Source: DAOSXA01 sp964526835 (lineage in GTDB: Bacteria; Zixibacteria; MSB-5A5; GN15; FEB-12). From it: a stretch of DNA of 64,000 bases. Location of the stretch: contig CAZGMK010000006.1 in assembly GCA_964526835.1 (NCBI GenBank), forward strand, positions 1 through 64,000, in the 5' to 3' direction. Under the pieces are notes generated by a model. It was not told the origin of the DNA and made no database searches. It was given only the letters and a program-made list of their open reading frames with translations. Below are positions 25,104 through 33,077 of the stretch, in pieces (within the stretch, counting starts at the first letter, position 1; each line of letters starts with the position of its first letter). Made by a program: the position numbers and the translations under genes.

Positions 25104-26365
25104 CGATCACTCATCGCGTCCTGTTTATCTGTTACTATTTTCCGCCGTTGGGCGGGGCAGGGATAAACCGGCCCATGAATCTGGTCAAGTACCTGCCGGA
25201 TCATGGCGTCACCTGCGACGTCTTGACAGTCAAGCCGGTGGCGTATCGCCATTACGAACCTGAACTGCTCGATGAGATCGACAGTATCGGCGTCCATCGC
25301 GCCGGCTCGCGCGATCCCCAGCGACTGCTTTACCTGCTGGGCGTCCGACGTGTCCGGGAGAGGACCATAAGAAAGAGCCGCGGCCTCGGCGCGCGTTTCT
25401 TCCCCGACTCCAAGATCGGCTGGGTGGGGCCGGCAGTGCGGCTGGGTGCGAGGTTGGTCGACAGGTACAATTACGACGCGATCATTTCGACGTCGCCGCC
25501 GGTTTCGTGCCACCTGGTCGGAAGGGAGCTGCACCAGCGTTGCGGTATTCCCTGGATCGCCGACTTCCGCGATCTCTGGACCGCCTACTCTATCGAAGAA
25601 TGGTATGGCGATGACCAGGTCAGGGTCCGGCGAGCTCAACGCCTCCTCGATCAGATCAGGAACACGGCGAGCCTGGTGACCGCGGTTAACGAGGCCGTCG
25701 CCGCCTATACCGGAGCGGGAGAAGTCATTCGAAATGCCTTCGACCCTCAGCGGGCCCGACTCTGGAGCCCAACGCCCGATACTCGGAAGTTCCGAATCGG
25801 CCTATTAGGCACGATCGACATCATGCGTTCGGCCGAGCCGTTGCTGAAGCTGCTCGCCATGATGAAGAAGAACCGCCCTGGACAATTCGACGCCATCCGC
25901 CTGGTTCAGGTGGGCGACATTCATGATCCTGAAGACTTCCGCGCCGCTATTGAGCGCTACGGTCTGCGTGACCGGATCGAATCTCATGGCGTGCAGACAC
26001 GACGGCGGTCAATCGAACTGCTTTCTCCCGCATCGGCTCTGTACGTCGGCGCAACCGGAGCCTCATCGAAAGCCATTACCACCGGACGCGTCTTCGACCT
26101 GATCGCTTCGGGGCGACCGTTGATAGTAGCGGCCGAACACGACAGCGAACTCTCGCTGCTGACCGGGCGACTGCCGCGGGTTATCCGGTTCGAACCGAAT
26201 GCTGATCCTTCTCCCGGTGCGGCCTCGACACTCTCAGCGTGGATCGAGCGCTGGCGCGAGGACGAATTACCGGTCACGCCACTGCCCGACTACTCACAAC
26301 CATTCTCGGCCGGATTCCAGGCGGAGGAGTTCGCTAACCTCGTCAAGGATATTGTCCGCCATTGA
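25100..26365 (+). CDS. Glycosyltransferase, GT4-like
   Basis: A 421-residue GT-B protein. Its start, VLFICYYFPPLGGAGINRP, is a typical GT4 opening for enzymes that build surface glycans, followed by FFPDSKIGWVGPAVRLGARL, IISTSPPVSCHLVGRELHQR and WIADFRDLW. The C-terminal donor domain shows FRIGLLGTIDIM, then ASALYVGATGASSKAITTGR and FDLIASGRPLIVAA. The C-terminal motif is less canonical than in its neighbour. It is the last gene of the purM operon (4-base ATGA overlap), and its stop lies 20 bases from the convergent C25 peptidase stop without a clear terminator hairpin between them. The substrate is unknown. Confidence 0.82.
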   Translation: MTITHRVLFICYYFPPLGGAGINRPMNLVKYLPDHGVTCDVLTVKPVAYRHYEPELLDEIDSIGVHRAGSRDPQRLLYLLGVRRVRERTIRKSRGLGARFFPDSKIGWVGPAVRLGARLVDRYNYDAIISTSPPVSCHLVGRELHQRCGIPWIADFRDLWTAYSIEEWYGDDQVRVRRAQRLLDQIRNTASLVTAVNEAVAAYTGAGEVIRNAFDPQRARLWSPTPDTRKFRIGLLGTIDIMRSAEPLLKLLAMMKKNRPGQFDAIRLVQVGDIHDPEDFRAAIERYGLRDRIESHGVQTRRRSIELLSPASALYVGATGASSKAITTGRVFDLIASGRPLIVAAEHDSELSLLTGRLPRVIRFEPNADPSPGAASTLSAWIERWREDELPVTPLPDYSQPFSAGFQAEEFANLVKDIVRH

Positions 26366-26384
26366 GGGGGCCTGGCTGTCTGTC

Positions 26385-28688
26385 CTATCTCAGCAGGACC
26401 ATCTTGCGCATCTGATCCCCGGTCTCAGTCGACAGGCGATAGAAGTAGACGCCGGATGCAGCCTCGTCCCCCGAGGCATCGCGACCATTCCACATGACGC
26501 GGTGGCGGCCGGCCGACAGGGTGTGCCGGACCAATTGCTGGACCCGCTGTCCCATCACATTATATACGGCCAGCGAGACCATCTGCCTTGTCGGCAACTC
26601 GAATTCGATCGTGGTTTTCGGATTGAACGGGTTGGGGTAGTTTTGCGACAGGGCGAAATCAGTTGGCAGCGTGCGGCCCCGATCATCGTCGACGTCAGAG
26701 ACAATCTGCTCATTGTACACCGACCACGAGGTCGTATACCCTTCGCCGACCGCAGCTACGGCATACTCGACCTCGGGTTCGAATACGAGATCGAAGACTG
26801 CCTGCCCCTCGGAGTCCGAGACGCCCCGAGCCAGCACACCCGAGGAATCGCTTACTATAATGTTGATTCCGCCGAGAGGGAGATCGTTGTCGTAGACAGT
26901 GACAACTGTCGATGAAGCCAGACTTCGGGTGATTACCTGCATGCTGTCCGGAGTGTCGAGCCACAGCTTCATGGCCGGATCACCGAAGAAGCCCTGCCCG
27001 CAGACGATGTCACGGTAGTAGTAGTAGCGCTCCTTGGAGGCGTACATGGCGTCGATGACCGGACGTTCGGGATGGGCGAACAGCGAGTCGAAGAAGGCTT
27101 TCTGCATCAGATGGCTGGCGCCGACCCAGCCCCAGCGGGTGTTGGCAATGCACGCCACCGCGCCGGCATTGCGCAACTCCAGCAGGGTCTGGACTACATT
27201 CGGGTATGGATCATTGTAGGGTGGTTGGTCCATGTCGAACGCGGCATTGTCACAGGCTATGGAGTACCAGAAGCCGACCTGGCTGTCAGCGATCAGGTCA
27301 CCGAAATCGGCGTCCACGGGGCTGGGGGCGCGGGTAATAAACGAGCTTTTCGGGAACGTATTGTACCCGCTGGTGCGTACTTCGAACTTTCCATTGCATC
27401 CATGACCCATCACATTGAGGATGCCGTAGCCCGTGGCCAGATTGTCGAGCAAGTCCGCGGCGGCGGAGTTGATTGGGGAAGGGTCGTCACCGCTGGCCTG
27501 TTCGATGCCGCTGAGCGTGTCGTTGTCAAAGTGGCTTGGAAACGAGGCCGCGATGCGGGTGTGCTGGCCGACACCGGCGTAGTCGCGCATCTGGTCCGAG
27601 GTGAAGAAGTAGGAACGCGACAGATAGTCGTAGCGGCCGTTGCCGGGATTCGTCTCGTACGTGATCAGCTTCTCGATCCAGTTTTCGGCAGCCGCGATCG
27701 TGTTAAAGGGAAGTCGTCCTACCCGGAGTTCCGGAGTGTAATCGGGGCTGTCGGCGGTCGGCTCGCCCCAGACTCCGTCACCGTCGACTTCCCAGTCGCC
27801 GGTCAGATCCGCGAAGTACAGATCGCAAATCTGCCTGTGAGCTGTTTCGGGCTGACGGGATGTGTTGAAATGGTATGTATAGCGAATCGGCAGCACCGTC
27901 TCGTCGCCGGCCAGCAGGACATATTGACCCCCTTCGGCATGGAAGTCCTTCAGATACTCCCGCAACCGTTCGGCGTCATCGCAACCGTCGTAGGCGGACA
28001 GTATGCTGTCAATCAATACGACGGCTGCCGTGATGCCGGTGCCGGTTCGATAGCGGGCCAGCCGCTGCATCGGCTCGGCCATGTCCGCCCCCGTGATCAC
28101 AACATACCTGAGAACATCTGATTCAGCCGAGCCACCCGCGGCGGGCCGGGGAATGGAGGCGCTCGCAGGACGACCGGGAACAGCGTTAATGATCTGACCG
28201 TCCACCGTGACCTCCAGCCTGCGGTGAAGCACCAGGTTACCTTGATCACTAATCGTGACCGGCAAAACCAGTAGTTCCGCCACGCGACTCGCGCTACCCT
28301 GGACGATCCCGGTGACAGTCACCGGGTCGTCCCCGAAAGACGAGCGGGAGGCCAGTTCAACCAGGCCCGCAGCGTGTGCGCTCTCCGACACGGTAGGGAT
28401 ATCGCTCAGGCTGAAGCCCGCGTCCGCCCGGCCAAGAAGGATCGGGTCAGGGCTTCGCCATGATATCTGGTCCGGAGTCGTCTGTGCGTCCACCAAAATA
28501 TGGCAGGTGATTACAGGCAGTCGCCAGACTGCCCCGGCGGCAATCGTGTCCGCCCCTGAATAAGCCACCAGATGCTGCTGTGGATCGACGCGGACCAGCG
28601 CGGGATCGAACTCTAGCTCACTTGCCAGGGGGCTCAGCGACAATGTCGCTGTCAGCAGTATCGATGCAGTCAGTACTGTTTTCAACAT
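26385..28688 (-). CDS. C25 (gingipain-like) cysteine peptidase with T9SS sorting domain
   Basis: A 767-residue exported peptidase. Residues 1-23 are a signal peptide. The peptidase C25 domain runs from about 190 to 580: YVVITGADM, YVLLAGDETVLPIRY, LRVGRLPFNTIAAAENWIEK, then the catalytic His in YGILNVMGHG (H429) and the catalytic Cys in GFWYSIACDNAAFD (C479), followed by GAVACIANTRWGW. A beta-sandwich linker leads to a type A T9SS C-terminal domain (ALSQNYPNPFNP, VYNVMGQRVQQL, ASGVYFYRL). It has no long propeptide like RgpB but probably a shorter N-terminal one. A GGAGG ribosome site precedes the ATG, and a sigma-54-like promoter lies upstream. A surface-attached or released protease is expected. 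Confidence 0.88.
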   Translation of the reverse strand: MLKTVLTASILLTATLSLSPLASELEFDPALVRVDPQQHLVAYSGADTIAAGAVWRLPVITCHILVDAQTTPDQISWRSPDPILLGRADAGFSLSDIPTVSESAHAAGLVELASRSSFGDDPVTVTGIVQGSASRVAELLVLPVTISDQGNLVLHRRLEVTVDGQIINAVPGRPASASIPRPAAGGSAESDVLRYVVITGADMAEPMQRLARYRTGTGITAAVVLIDSILSAYDGCDDAERLREYLKDFHAEGGQYVLLAGDETVLPIRYTYHFNTSRQPETAHRQICDLYFADLTGDWEVDGDGVWGEPTADSPDYTPELRVGRLPFNTIAAAENWIEKLITYETNPGNGRYDYLSRSYFFTSDQMRDYAGVGQHTRIAASFPSHFDNDTLSGIEQASGDDPSPINSAAADLLDNLATGYGILNVMGHGCNGKFEVRTSGYNTFPKSSFITRAPSPVDADFGDLIADSQVGFWYSIACDNAAFDMDQPPYNDPYPNVVQTLLELRNAGAVACIANTRWGWVGASHLMQKAFFDSLFAHPERPVIDAMYASKERYYYYRDIVCGQGFFGDPAMKLWLDTPDSMQVITRSLASSTVVTVYDNDLPLGGINIIVSDSSGVLARGVSDSEGQAVFDLVFEPEVEYAVAAVGEGYTTSWSVYNEQIVSDVDDDRGRTLPTDFALSQNYPNPFNPKTTIEFELPTRQMVSLAVYNVMGQRVQQLVRHTLSAGRHRVMWNGRDASGDEAASGVYFYRLSTETGDQMRKMVLLR

Positions 28689-28729
28689 ATGTTCCTCCGC
28701 GTTTCATTTCCAGTTGCACTATTGGAATG

Positions 28730-28744
28730 GCAAAGCAACGGCCA
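28730..28744 (-). promoter_or_regulatory. Candidate sigma-54 promoter of the C25 peptidase
   Basis: On the minus strand TGGCCGTTGCTTTGC has GG and GC with the exact ten-base spacing and perfect TGGC and TTGC ends; only the A and C after TGGC differ from consensus. The transcript would begin near 28718 with a leader of about 30 bases ending in GGAGG. Confidence 0.5.
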
Positions 28745-29031
28745 GTTTGCAGGCGCCATTCAGAGAGGCTGCTAATGGATTGTTTCCTTGTGGCTTAGGG
28801 GTCATATCTGTCAAATCACTCGAGGGTCGGGAGTGCCCGGCGAAGCGGTTCTGACCCCGGGAGGTATCGGTGCATCCCCTATACTGCCGTCAGGTCACTG
28901 CGTGAAGAGTAGACACGGATTGCAGCCGCAACTGATAGAGATAGGAATTCAGACAAGTTGATAATCGACAATCCACTATGGTCCAAGGGCTTATGGGAGA
29001 GGATTTAATTGAAGTCCCAGCAAGAAACAGC
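28745..29031. other. Intergenic DNA between C25 peptidase and mraZ
   Basis: No gene or repeat is recognised here. It separates the divergent C25 peptidase gene from the dcw cluster and presumably holds upstream activator sites for one or both. Confidence 0.4.
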
Positions 29032-29060
29032 TTGACAGCATGTGGGGCAAAATAGTAAAT
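29032..29060 (+). promoter_or_regulatory. Candidate promoter of the dcw cluster
   Basis: TTGACA at 29032-29037 is a perfect -35. The best -10 choices, GTAAAT (29055-29060, 17-base spacer) or TAAATA (18-base spacer), are weak. The start would be near 29067, among the MraZ-type boxes. Confidence 0.4.
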
Positions 29061-29097
29061 AGGGGTTGTAAAGTGACAGATGTGGGAAGAAGTGGAA
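29042..29097 (+). promoter_or_regulatory. Array of MraZ-type GTGGGA boxes before mraZ
   Basis: G-rich hexamers GTGGGG (29042), GGGGTT (29062), GTGACA (29073), GTGGGA (29082) and GTGGAA (29092) recur about every 9-11 bases or a multiple of that. MraZ proteins are known to bind direct repeats of this kind with about ten-base periodicity at their own promoter, so this is a likely autoregulatory site. The last boxes also supply the purine-rich ribosome site. Confidence 0.5.
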
Positions 29098-29098
29098 A

Positions 29099-29593
29099 AT
29101 GGATAGCATAGCCGGGCTGCTCGGACAATACCAGACGACGTTGGATGAAAAGGGGCGCTTCGCCCTTCCGGCGCGGTTACGAGCTGTCAACGACAATTCC
29201 GGAAAAGCTATCCTAAGTGGAGATTTGGTGCTCACCAAGGGCCTGGAAGGGTGCCTGAGTCTCTATCCTCAGGCGGAATGGGATGAAATCCAGAGGCGGC
29301 TTTCCCGGCTCAATTTTACCCAGAAAGACTTCCGCTTCTTTAGCCGGCGTTTCTACGCCTCGGCAGCCATTGTCAGGCCCGATCGCAGTGGACGTATCCT
29401 GATCCCGGGGCATCTCGTTGATGAAGCCGCGCTGAACAGGGAACTGACTGTGATCGGCGTTAACCGATGGGTGGAAATTTGGAACCCTGAGCGATACAGG
29501 TACTACCTCGAACAGCATGCTGACAGCTACGAGGAGGTAGCCAACCGATTATTCACCGGGCATGGACCGAGCGAGCCATCCAGCTCCCCATGA
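29099..29593 (+). CDS. mraZ: Transcriptional regulator MraZ
   Basis: A 164-residue MraZ with two SpoVT-AbrB-like repeats. The first opens GQYQTTLDEKGRFALPARLR (about 9-28) and the second DRSGRILIPGHLVDEAALNR with the conserved Y-A-S-A-A segment (RRFYASAAIV) between. MraZ is a DNA-binding protein that forms ring oligomers and regulates the dcw cluster it heads. Typical length is about 140-150; this copy has a short C-terminal extension. The ATG at 29099 directly follows the box array. Its 3' end overlaps rsmH by 32 bases, so the two are tightly coupled. Confidence 0.92.
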   Translation: MDSIAGLLGQYQTTLDEKGRFALPARLRAVNDNSGKAILSGDLVLTKGLEGCLSLYPQAEWDEIQRRLSRLNFTQKDFRFFSRRFYASAAIVRPDRSGRILIPGHLVDEAALNRELTVIGVNRWVEIWNPERYRYYLEQHADSYEEVANRLFTGHGPSEPSSSP

Positions 29594-30512
29594 GCCGGTT
29601 CTGCCCGACCGGGTAGCTGAGTTACTGGTGACCCGACGTGACGGGGCCTATGTCGACTTGACAGTAGGTTCAGCCGGCCATCTGAACCGGTTGGCCGAAG
29701 GCTTGGATCGCAGCGCTCGGCTTTTCGGAGTCGATCGCGACCCTGAGGCGGTGGCGAGAGCCCGGCGTGTCCTCAAGGGAGCAGCCCAAAGGGTTGAGAT
29801 TGCACAAGGGTCCTACGCCGAACTCGCCGACTTCGCCGCCGCGTGGAGAACTCGAGCTTTTGACGGCATCCTGTTGGATCTGGGGCTGTCGTCGGAGCAA
29901 CTTGACAGCGCCGATCGCGGATTTGCCTTTCGCCTTAATGGGCCGCTGGACATGCGTTTTGACACTGGGTCAGGCGGTCCGACCGCCGCCGAGATGATCG
30001 GCCGTCTGACGGAAGAACAACTGGTCGAGATCTTTCGGGAACTCGGTCAGGAGCGGCAGGCTTGGAGAGTGGCCGCCGCCATAGTCAGGGAGCGACAGAA
30101 ACAAGTGATTGCGGGAACCGCCGACCTCAGAGCCATAATTGAAAGTGTTGTCGGGCCTCGGCACGTGGTCAAGTCGCTGGCGCGTGTCTTCCAGGCCCTG
30201 CGCATTGCGGTCAACCGCGAACTCGAACAGCTCCGGGCTGTCCTGCCGATTGCCGTGAATCATCTCAGGCCCGGAGGGCGCCTGGCCGTTATCAGCTATC
30301 ATTCACTGGAAGATCGCCTGGTTAAGCACTTCTTCCGGGAGCAATCGACCGACTGTCTTTGCCCGCCTCGTACGCCTGTCTGCGTCTGTGGCCATAAGGC
30401 CACCCTCGAATTGGTCACCCGTCGCGCCGTCGTCCCTTCCGAAGACGAGGCGCTGAGGAATCCGCGCGCTAGGTCGGCCAGGCTCCGCGTGGCCCGGAGG
30501 AGGGAGCCATGA
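29562..30512 (+). CDS. rsmH: 16S rRNA (cytosine(1402)-N4)-methyltransferase
   Basis: A 316-residue RsmH/MraW, which methylates N4 of C1402 in 16S rRNA with SAM. Motifs are HEPVLPDRVAELL (residues 9-21), YVDLTVGSAGHLNRL (motif I; GSAGH in place of the common GGAGH), DGILLDLGLSSEQLD, GFAFRLNGPLDMRFD and ISYHSLEDRLVKHFF. All are in order and length is normal. The start ATG 29562 lies within the mraZ 3' end (32-base overlap); no closer alternative is available before the HEPVL motif. The stop overlaps ftsL by four bases (ATGA). Confidence 0.95.
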   Translation: MDRASHPAPHEPVLPDRVAELLVTRRDGAYVDLTVGSAGHLNRLAEGLDRSARLFGVDRDPEAVARARRVLKGAAQRVEIAQGSYAELADFAAAWRTRAFDGILLDLGLSSEQLDSADRGFAFRLNGPLDMRFDTGSGGPTAAEMIGRLTEEQLVEIFRELGQERQAWRVAAAIVRERQKQVIAGTADLRAIIESVVGPRHVVKSLARVFQALRIAVNRELEQLRAVLPIAVNHLRPGGRLAVISYHSLEDRLVKHFFREQSTDCLCPPRTPVCVCGHKATLELVTRRAVVPSEDEALRNPRARSARLRVARRREP

Positions 30513-31003
30513 GAGAACATGTCAGGCGCTTCGCCGAGACTGTCCAGATAAAATCGGGACTGATTCGACGCATCCGGACACATCGCTGGTTCCCGGCCGG
30601 ATTCCTTGCGGCTTTCATTTTGCTGGTCGCTTCCTTTCACGTCTGGCAGCGGGTACACGTGCTGTCCCTTCTCGCCGAGGTCGATCAACTCAAGCGCGAG
30701 CACCTAGTACTGGTCGATACCGCCACCAAGGTTCGCGCCGACATGGCCGCCCTCAGTATGGGCGAACGCATCGAAGGTTACGCCACCGACAGCCTCGGCC
30801 TGGTACGCCTGTCGGCGGAGAATATATACACTCTGGTTGACGACGAACGGCCGAAGCCCCCCACCGACGGGTTCGCCAACCTGGTCAAGGCCATAGAGCG
30901 GGTCGGGCAGTGGATGCCCGGAATCGGTGACAACGAGGTCAATGCCGATGAGTTGAAGCGGATTCGCTTCGACGAAGAGAGCCAAGGGGAGGGGGGACTG
31001 TGA
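30509..31003 (+). CDS. ftsL: FtsL-like cell division protein
   Basis: A 164-residue bitopic protein. A basic cytoplasmic N-terminus (residues 1-29) is followed by one membrane helix (WFPAGFLAAFILLVASFHVW, about 28-47), then a leucine-rich coiled-coil segment (VHVLSLLAEVDQLKREHLVL) and a short MGERIEGYATDSLGLVRL stretch, the usual FtsL layout. Primary sequence similarity among FtsL proteins is very low, so the assignment rests on topology and position between rsmH and ftsI. The 60-residue tail rich in charged residues is longer than in E. coli. Four-base overlaps with both neighbours place it firmly in the operon. Confidence 0.75.
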   Translation: MREHVRRFAETVQIKSGLIRRIRTHRWFPAGFLAAFILLVASFHVWQRVHVLSLLAEVDQLKREHLVLVDTATKVRADMAALSMGERIEGYATDSLGLVRLSAENIYTLVDDERPKPPTDGFANLVKAIERVGQWMPGIGDNEVNADELKRIRFDEESQGEGGL

Positions 31004-33075
31004 GCCGGGAACAGCGGGTCCGCCTGGGTGTCTTCTGGCTTCTGGTGTGCCTCTTCTTCGTGGCAGTGACCGCCCGCCTGGTGCATCTGCAGGTATTCAA
31101 GCACTCCGAGTACCGGTCCATCGTTGATCGGCAATCCCGTACGAGGGTGTCGATACCAGCGGCGCGCGGTATGATCTATGATCGCAACGGCGAAGTAGTT
31201 GTCGACAACATCGTGGCCTCATCCCTTTATGCTTATCCCACCAATCGCCGCGAGCTCGGCGAAGTGGCCTCATACATTGAGGATCGCTTTGGCTTACGAC
31301 GAGGCAGCGCAATTGCCACCTATGGCCTCAAACCGGGACGCTTCCGCTGGATTCGTCGTCACCTGGATGACGACCTGGCTGCTCGGATAGCCGAGACCGC
31401 ACCACCCGGGCTGCACCTGCGTCGAGAGAGCGAACGGTCCTATCCCTTCGGGCTGATTGGCAAGCAGATACTGGGCTTCACCGACATCGACAACATCGGC
31501 CAGGCCGGGCTGGAACTGGCCTACGATTCGCTGTTGGCCGGCAGGCCCGGGCAGGCTGACGTGCGCCGCAGCGCGACCGCTCAGACTTATCGCGTCAAAG
31601 AGCAGGCCCTCATCAGGCCCGAACCGGGTCAGTCGCTGGTGCTGACTGTTGACTGGCGGCTGCAGGAGATAGTTGAGCAGGAGATAAAGGCGGCGGTTGT
31701 CGAACACAAGGCCAAGTCGGCGCAGGCCGTGTTCGTGGATTGCCACAACGGCGACGTCCTGGCTGTTGCCTACTTCGATCCCGGGGAGCGCTGCCCTGAC
31801 AAGCCCATGCGCCTTCGCCCTGTTACCGATCAGTTCGAACCCGGCTCCACCTTCAAGGTAGTGACCGCTGCCGGCTTGCTTGAGGCCGAGTTAATCGATT
31901 GGGAAGATACAGTGTTCTGCGAAGACGGCTACTGGCAGATGGGACGCAAGCGCCTCCGCGATGACAAGAAGCATGGGTGGCTGGATTTTCGCCGTGTGAT
32001 GGAGCTGTCGTCCAACATCGGCATGGCCAAGTTCGCGCTCCGCCTCGGCGGCGAGCAGCTCTACGAAACCTCGCGTCGGTTCGGAATGGGTCAGAAGATG
32101 CGCCTGGGGATGCCGGGCGAGGCGCGCGGACGCCTGGCCTACCCGTCGCGCTGGTCGGACTACAACGTTGCCGCTCTGGCGATGGGCCATTCGGTGGCCG
32201 CATCCTCACTGCAGATGACGATGTCCTTCGCCGCGATCGCCAACGGCGGGGAGTTACTGCGACCCAACCTCCTGCTCGGGCATGTCGACGGCAACGGTTT
32301 CGTGCGTGAACTGGACCGGCGGGAACTGATTGCCACCGTCATGCACCGCGAAAGCGCCGACAGCCTGCAGTCCATCCTCAAGGGTGTTGTCGATAGCGGC
32401 ACGGCCACGCTTGTCAAGTCACCGGTGGTTTCCATCGCAGGCAAGACCGGTACCGCCGAGATACCCGATCCGGAAAATGGGGGTTACCGCAAGAACGCAT
32501 TCATCGGCAGTTTCGCCGGATTCTTCCCAGCCGACCGGCCAATGATTGCCGGTCTGGTTATGCTTGAGGAACCGCATCCGGTTCACTATGGAGGCTGGAC
32601 CGCCGGTCCCGCATTTCGTAAGATCGCCGAGCGCTATACCGCCCTGCATCCCGATCTGTTCAGCGTGCCCGAGCGTGCGCTGGCTCGCGGCGATTTTGAT
32701 TTCGATAACACGGTCCGGGTTCCGGACCTGGTCGGCCGTCACATCGACCAGGCGCGAAGCCTGGCCGAAGGTCGCGGCCTGGTTCTGACGGCGAGCGGCG
32801 AAGAAGGCCACGTAACCTGGCAGTACCCTCCGGCGGATCGCCTGGCCTTTGCCGGGGATCGCCTGGTCGCCGTTGTATCGGAGGCTACCGACGAAGACGG
32901 GCCTTGTATGGTGGACCTTACCGGTCTCAGCGTTCGACAGGCCACCGCACTGCTCACGCAACTGGGCCTGGGATGTAGAATCAGCGGCGCCGGGCGCGTC
33001 GTGCGGCAGTCGATCCGCCCCGGCAAGGAAGTCAAATTCGGAACTGTGTGTCGGCTGGAGTGTCGGCCGGGTTGA
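31000..33075 (+). CDS. ftsI: Division transpeptidase FtsI (PBP3/PBP2x-like) with two PASTA domains
   Basis: A 691-residue class B penicillin-binding protein that cross-links septal peptidoglycan. One N-terminal membrane helix (about 8-28) is followed by the pedestal domain with RGMIYDRNGEVV, then the transpeptidase motifs: the nucleophile Ser in STFK (PGSTFKVVTAAG, about 285), SSN (MELSSNIGMAK) and KTGT (IAGKTGTAEI). From about residue 565, two PASTA domains follow (VRVPDLVGRHIDQARSLAEG and MVDLTGLSVRQATALLTQLG). PASTA tails are common in Gram-positive PBP2x and also occur in FCB FtsI. It starts with GTG in a GTGA overlap with ftsL. Confidence 0.93.
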   Translation: MSREQRVRLGVFWLLVCLFFVAVTARLVHLQVFKHSEYRSIVDRQSRTRVSIPAARGMIYDRNGEVVVDNIVASSLYAYPTNRRELGEVASYIEDRFGLRRGSAIATYGLKPGRFRWIRRHLDDDLAARIAETAPPGLHLRRESERSYPFGLIGKQILGFTDIDNIGQAGLELAYDSLLAGRPGQADVRRSATAQTYRVKEQALIRPEPGQSLVLTVDWRLQEIVEQEIKAAVVEHKAKSAQAVFVDCHNGDVLAVAYFDPGERCPDKPMRLRPVTDQFEPGSTFKVVTAAGLLEAELIDWEDTVFCEDGYWQMGRKRLRDDKKHGWLDFRRVMELSSNIGMAKFALRLGGEQLYETSRRFGMGQKMRLGMPGEARGRLAYPSRWSDYNVAALAMGHSVAASSLQMTMSFAAIANGGELLRPNLLLGHVDGNGFVRELDRRELIATVMHRESADSLQSILKGVVDSGTATLVKSPVVSIAGKTGTAEIPDPENGGYRKNAFIGSFAGFFPADRPMIAGLVMLEEPHPVHYGGWTAGPAFRKIAERYTALHPDLFSVPERALARGDFDFDNTVRVPDLVGRHIDQARSLAEGRGLVLTASGEEGHVTWQYPPADRLAFAGDRLVAVVSEATDEDGPCMVDLTGLSVRQATALLTQLGLGCRISGAGRVVRQSIRPGKEVKFGTVCRLECRPG

Positions 33076-33077
33076 GA

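Noticed and set aside
27072..28121. 349-residue frame on the plus strand
   Set aside because: Antisense to the C25 peptidase; no domain and low-complexity Gly/Val-rich sequence typical of reversed G+C-rich codons.
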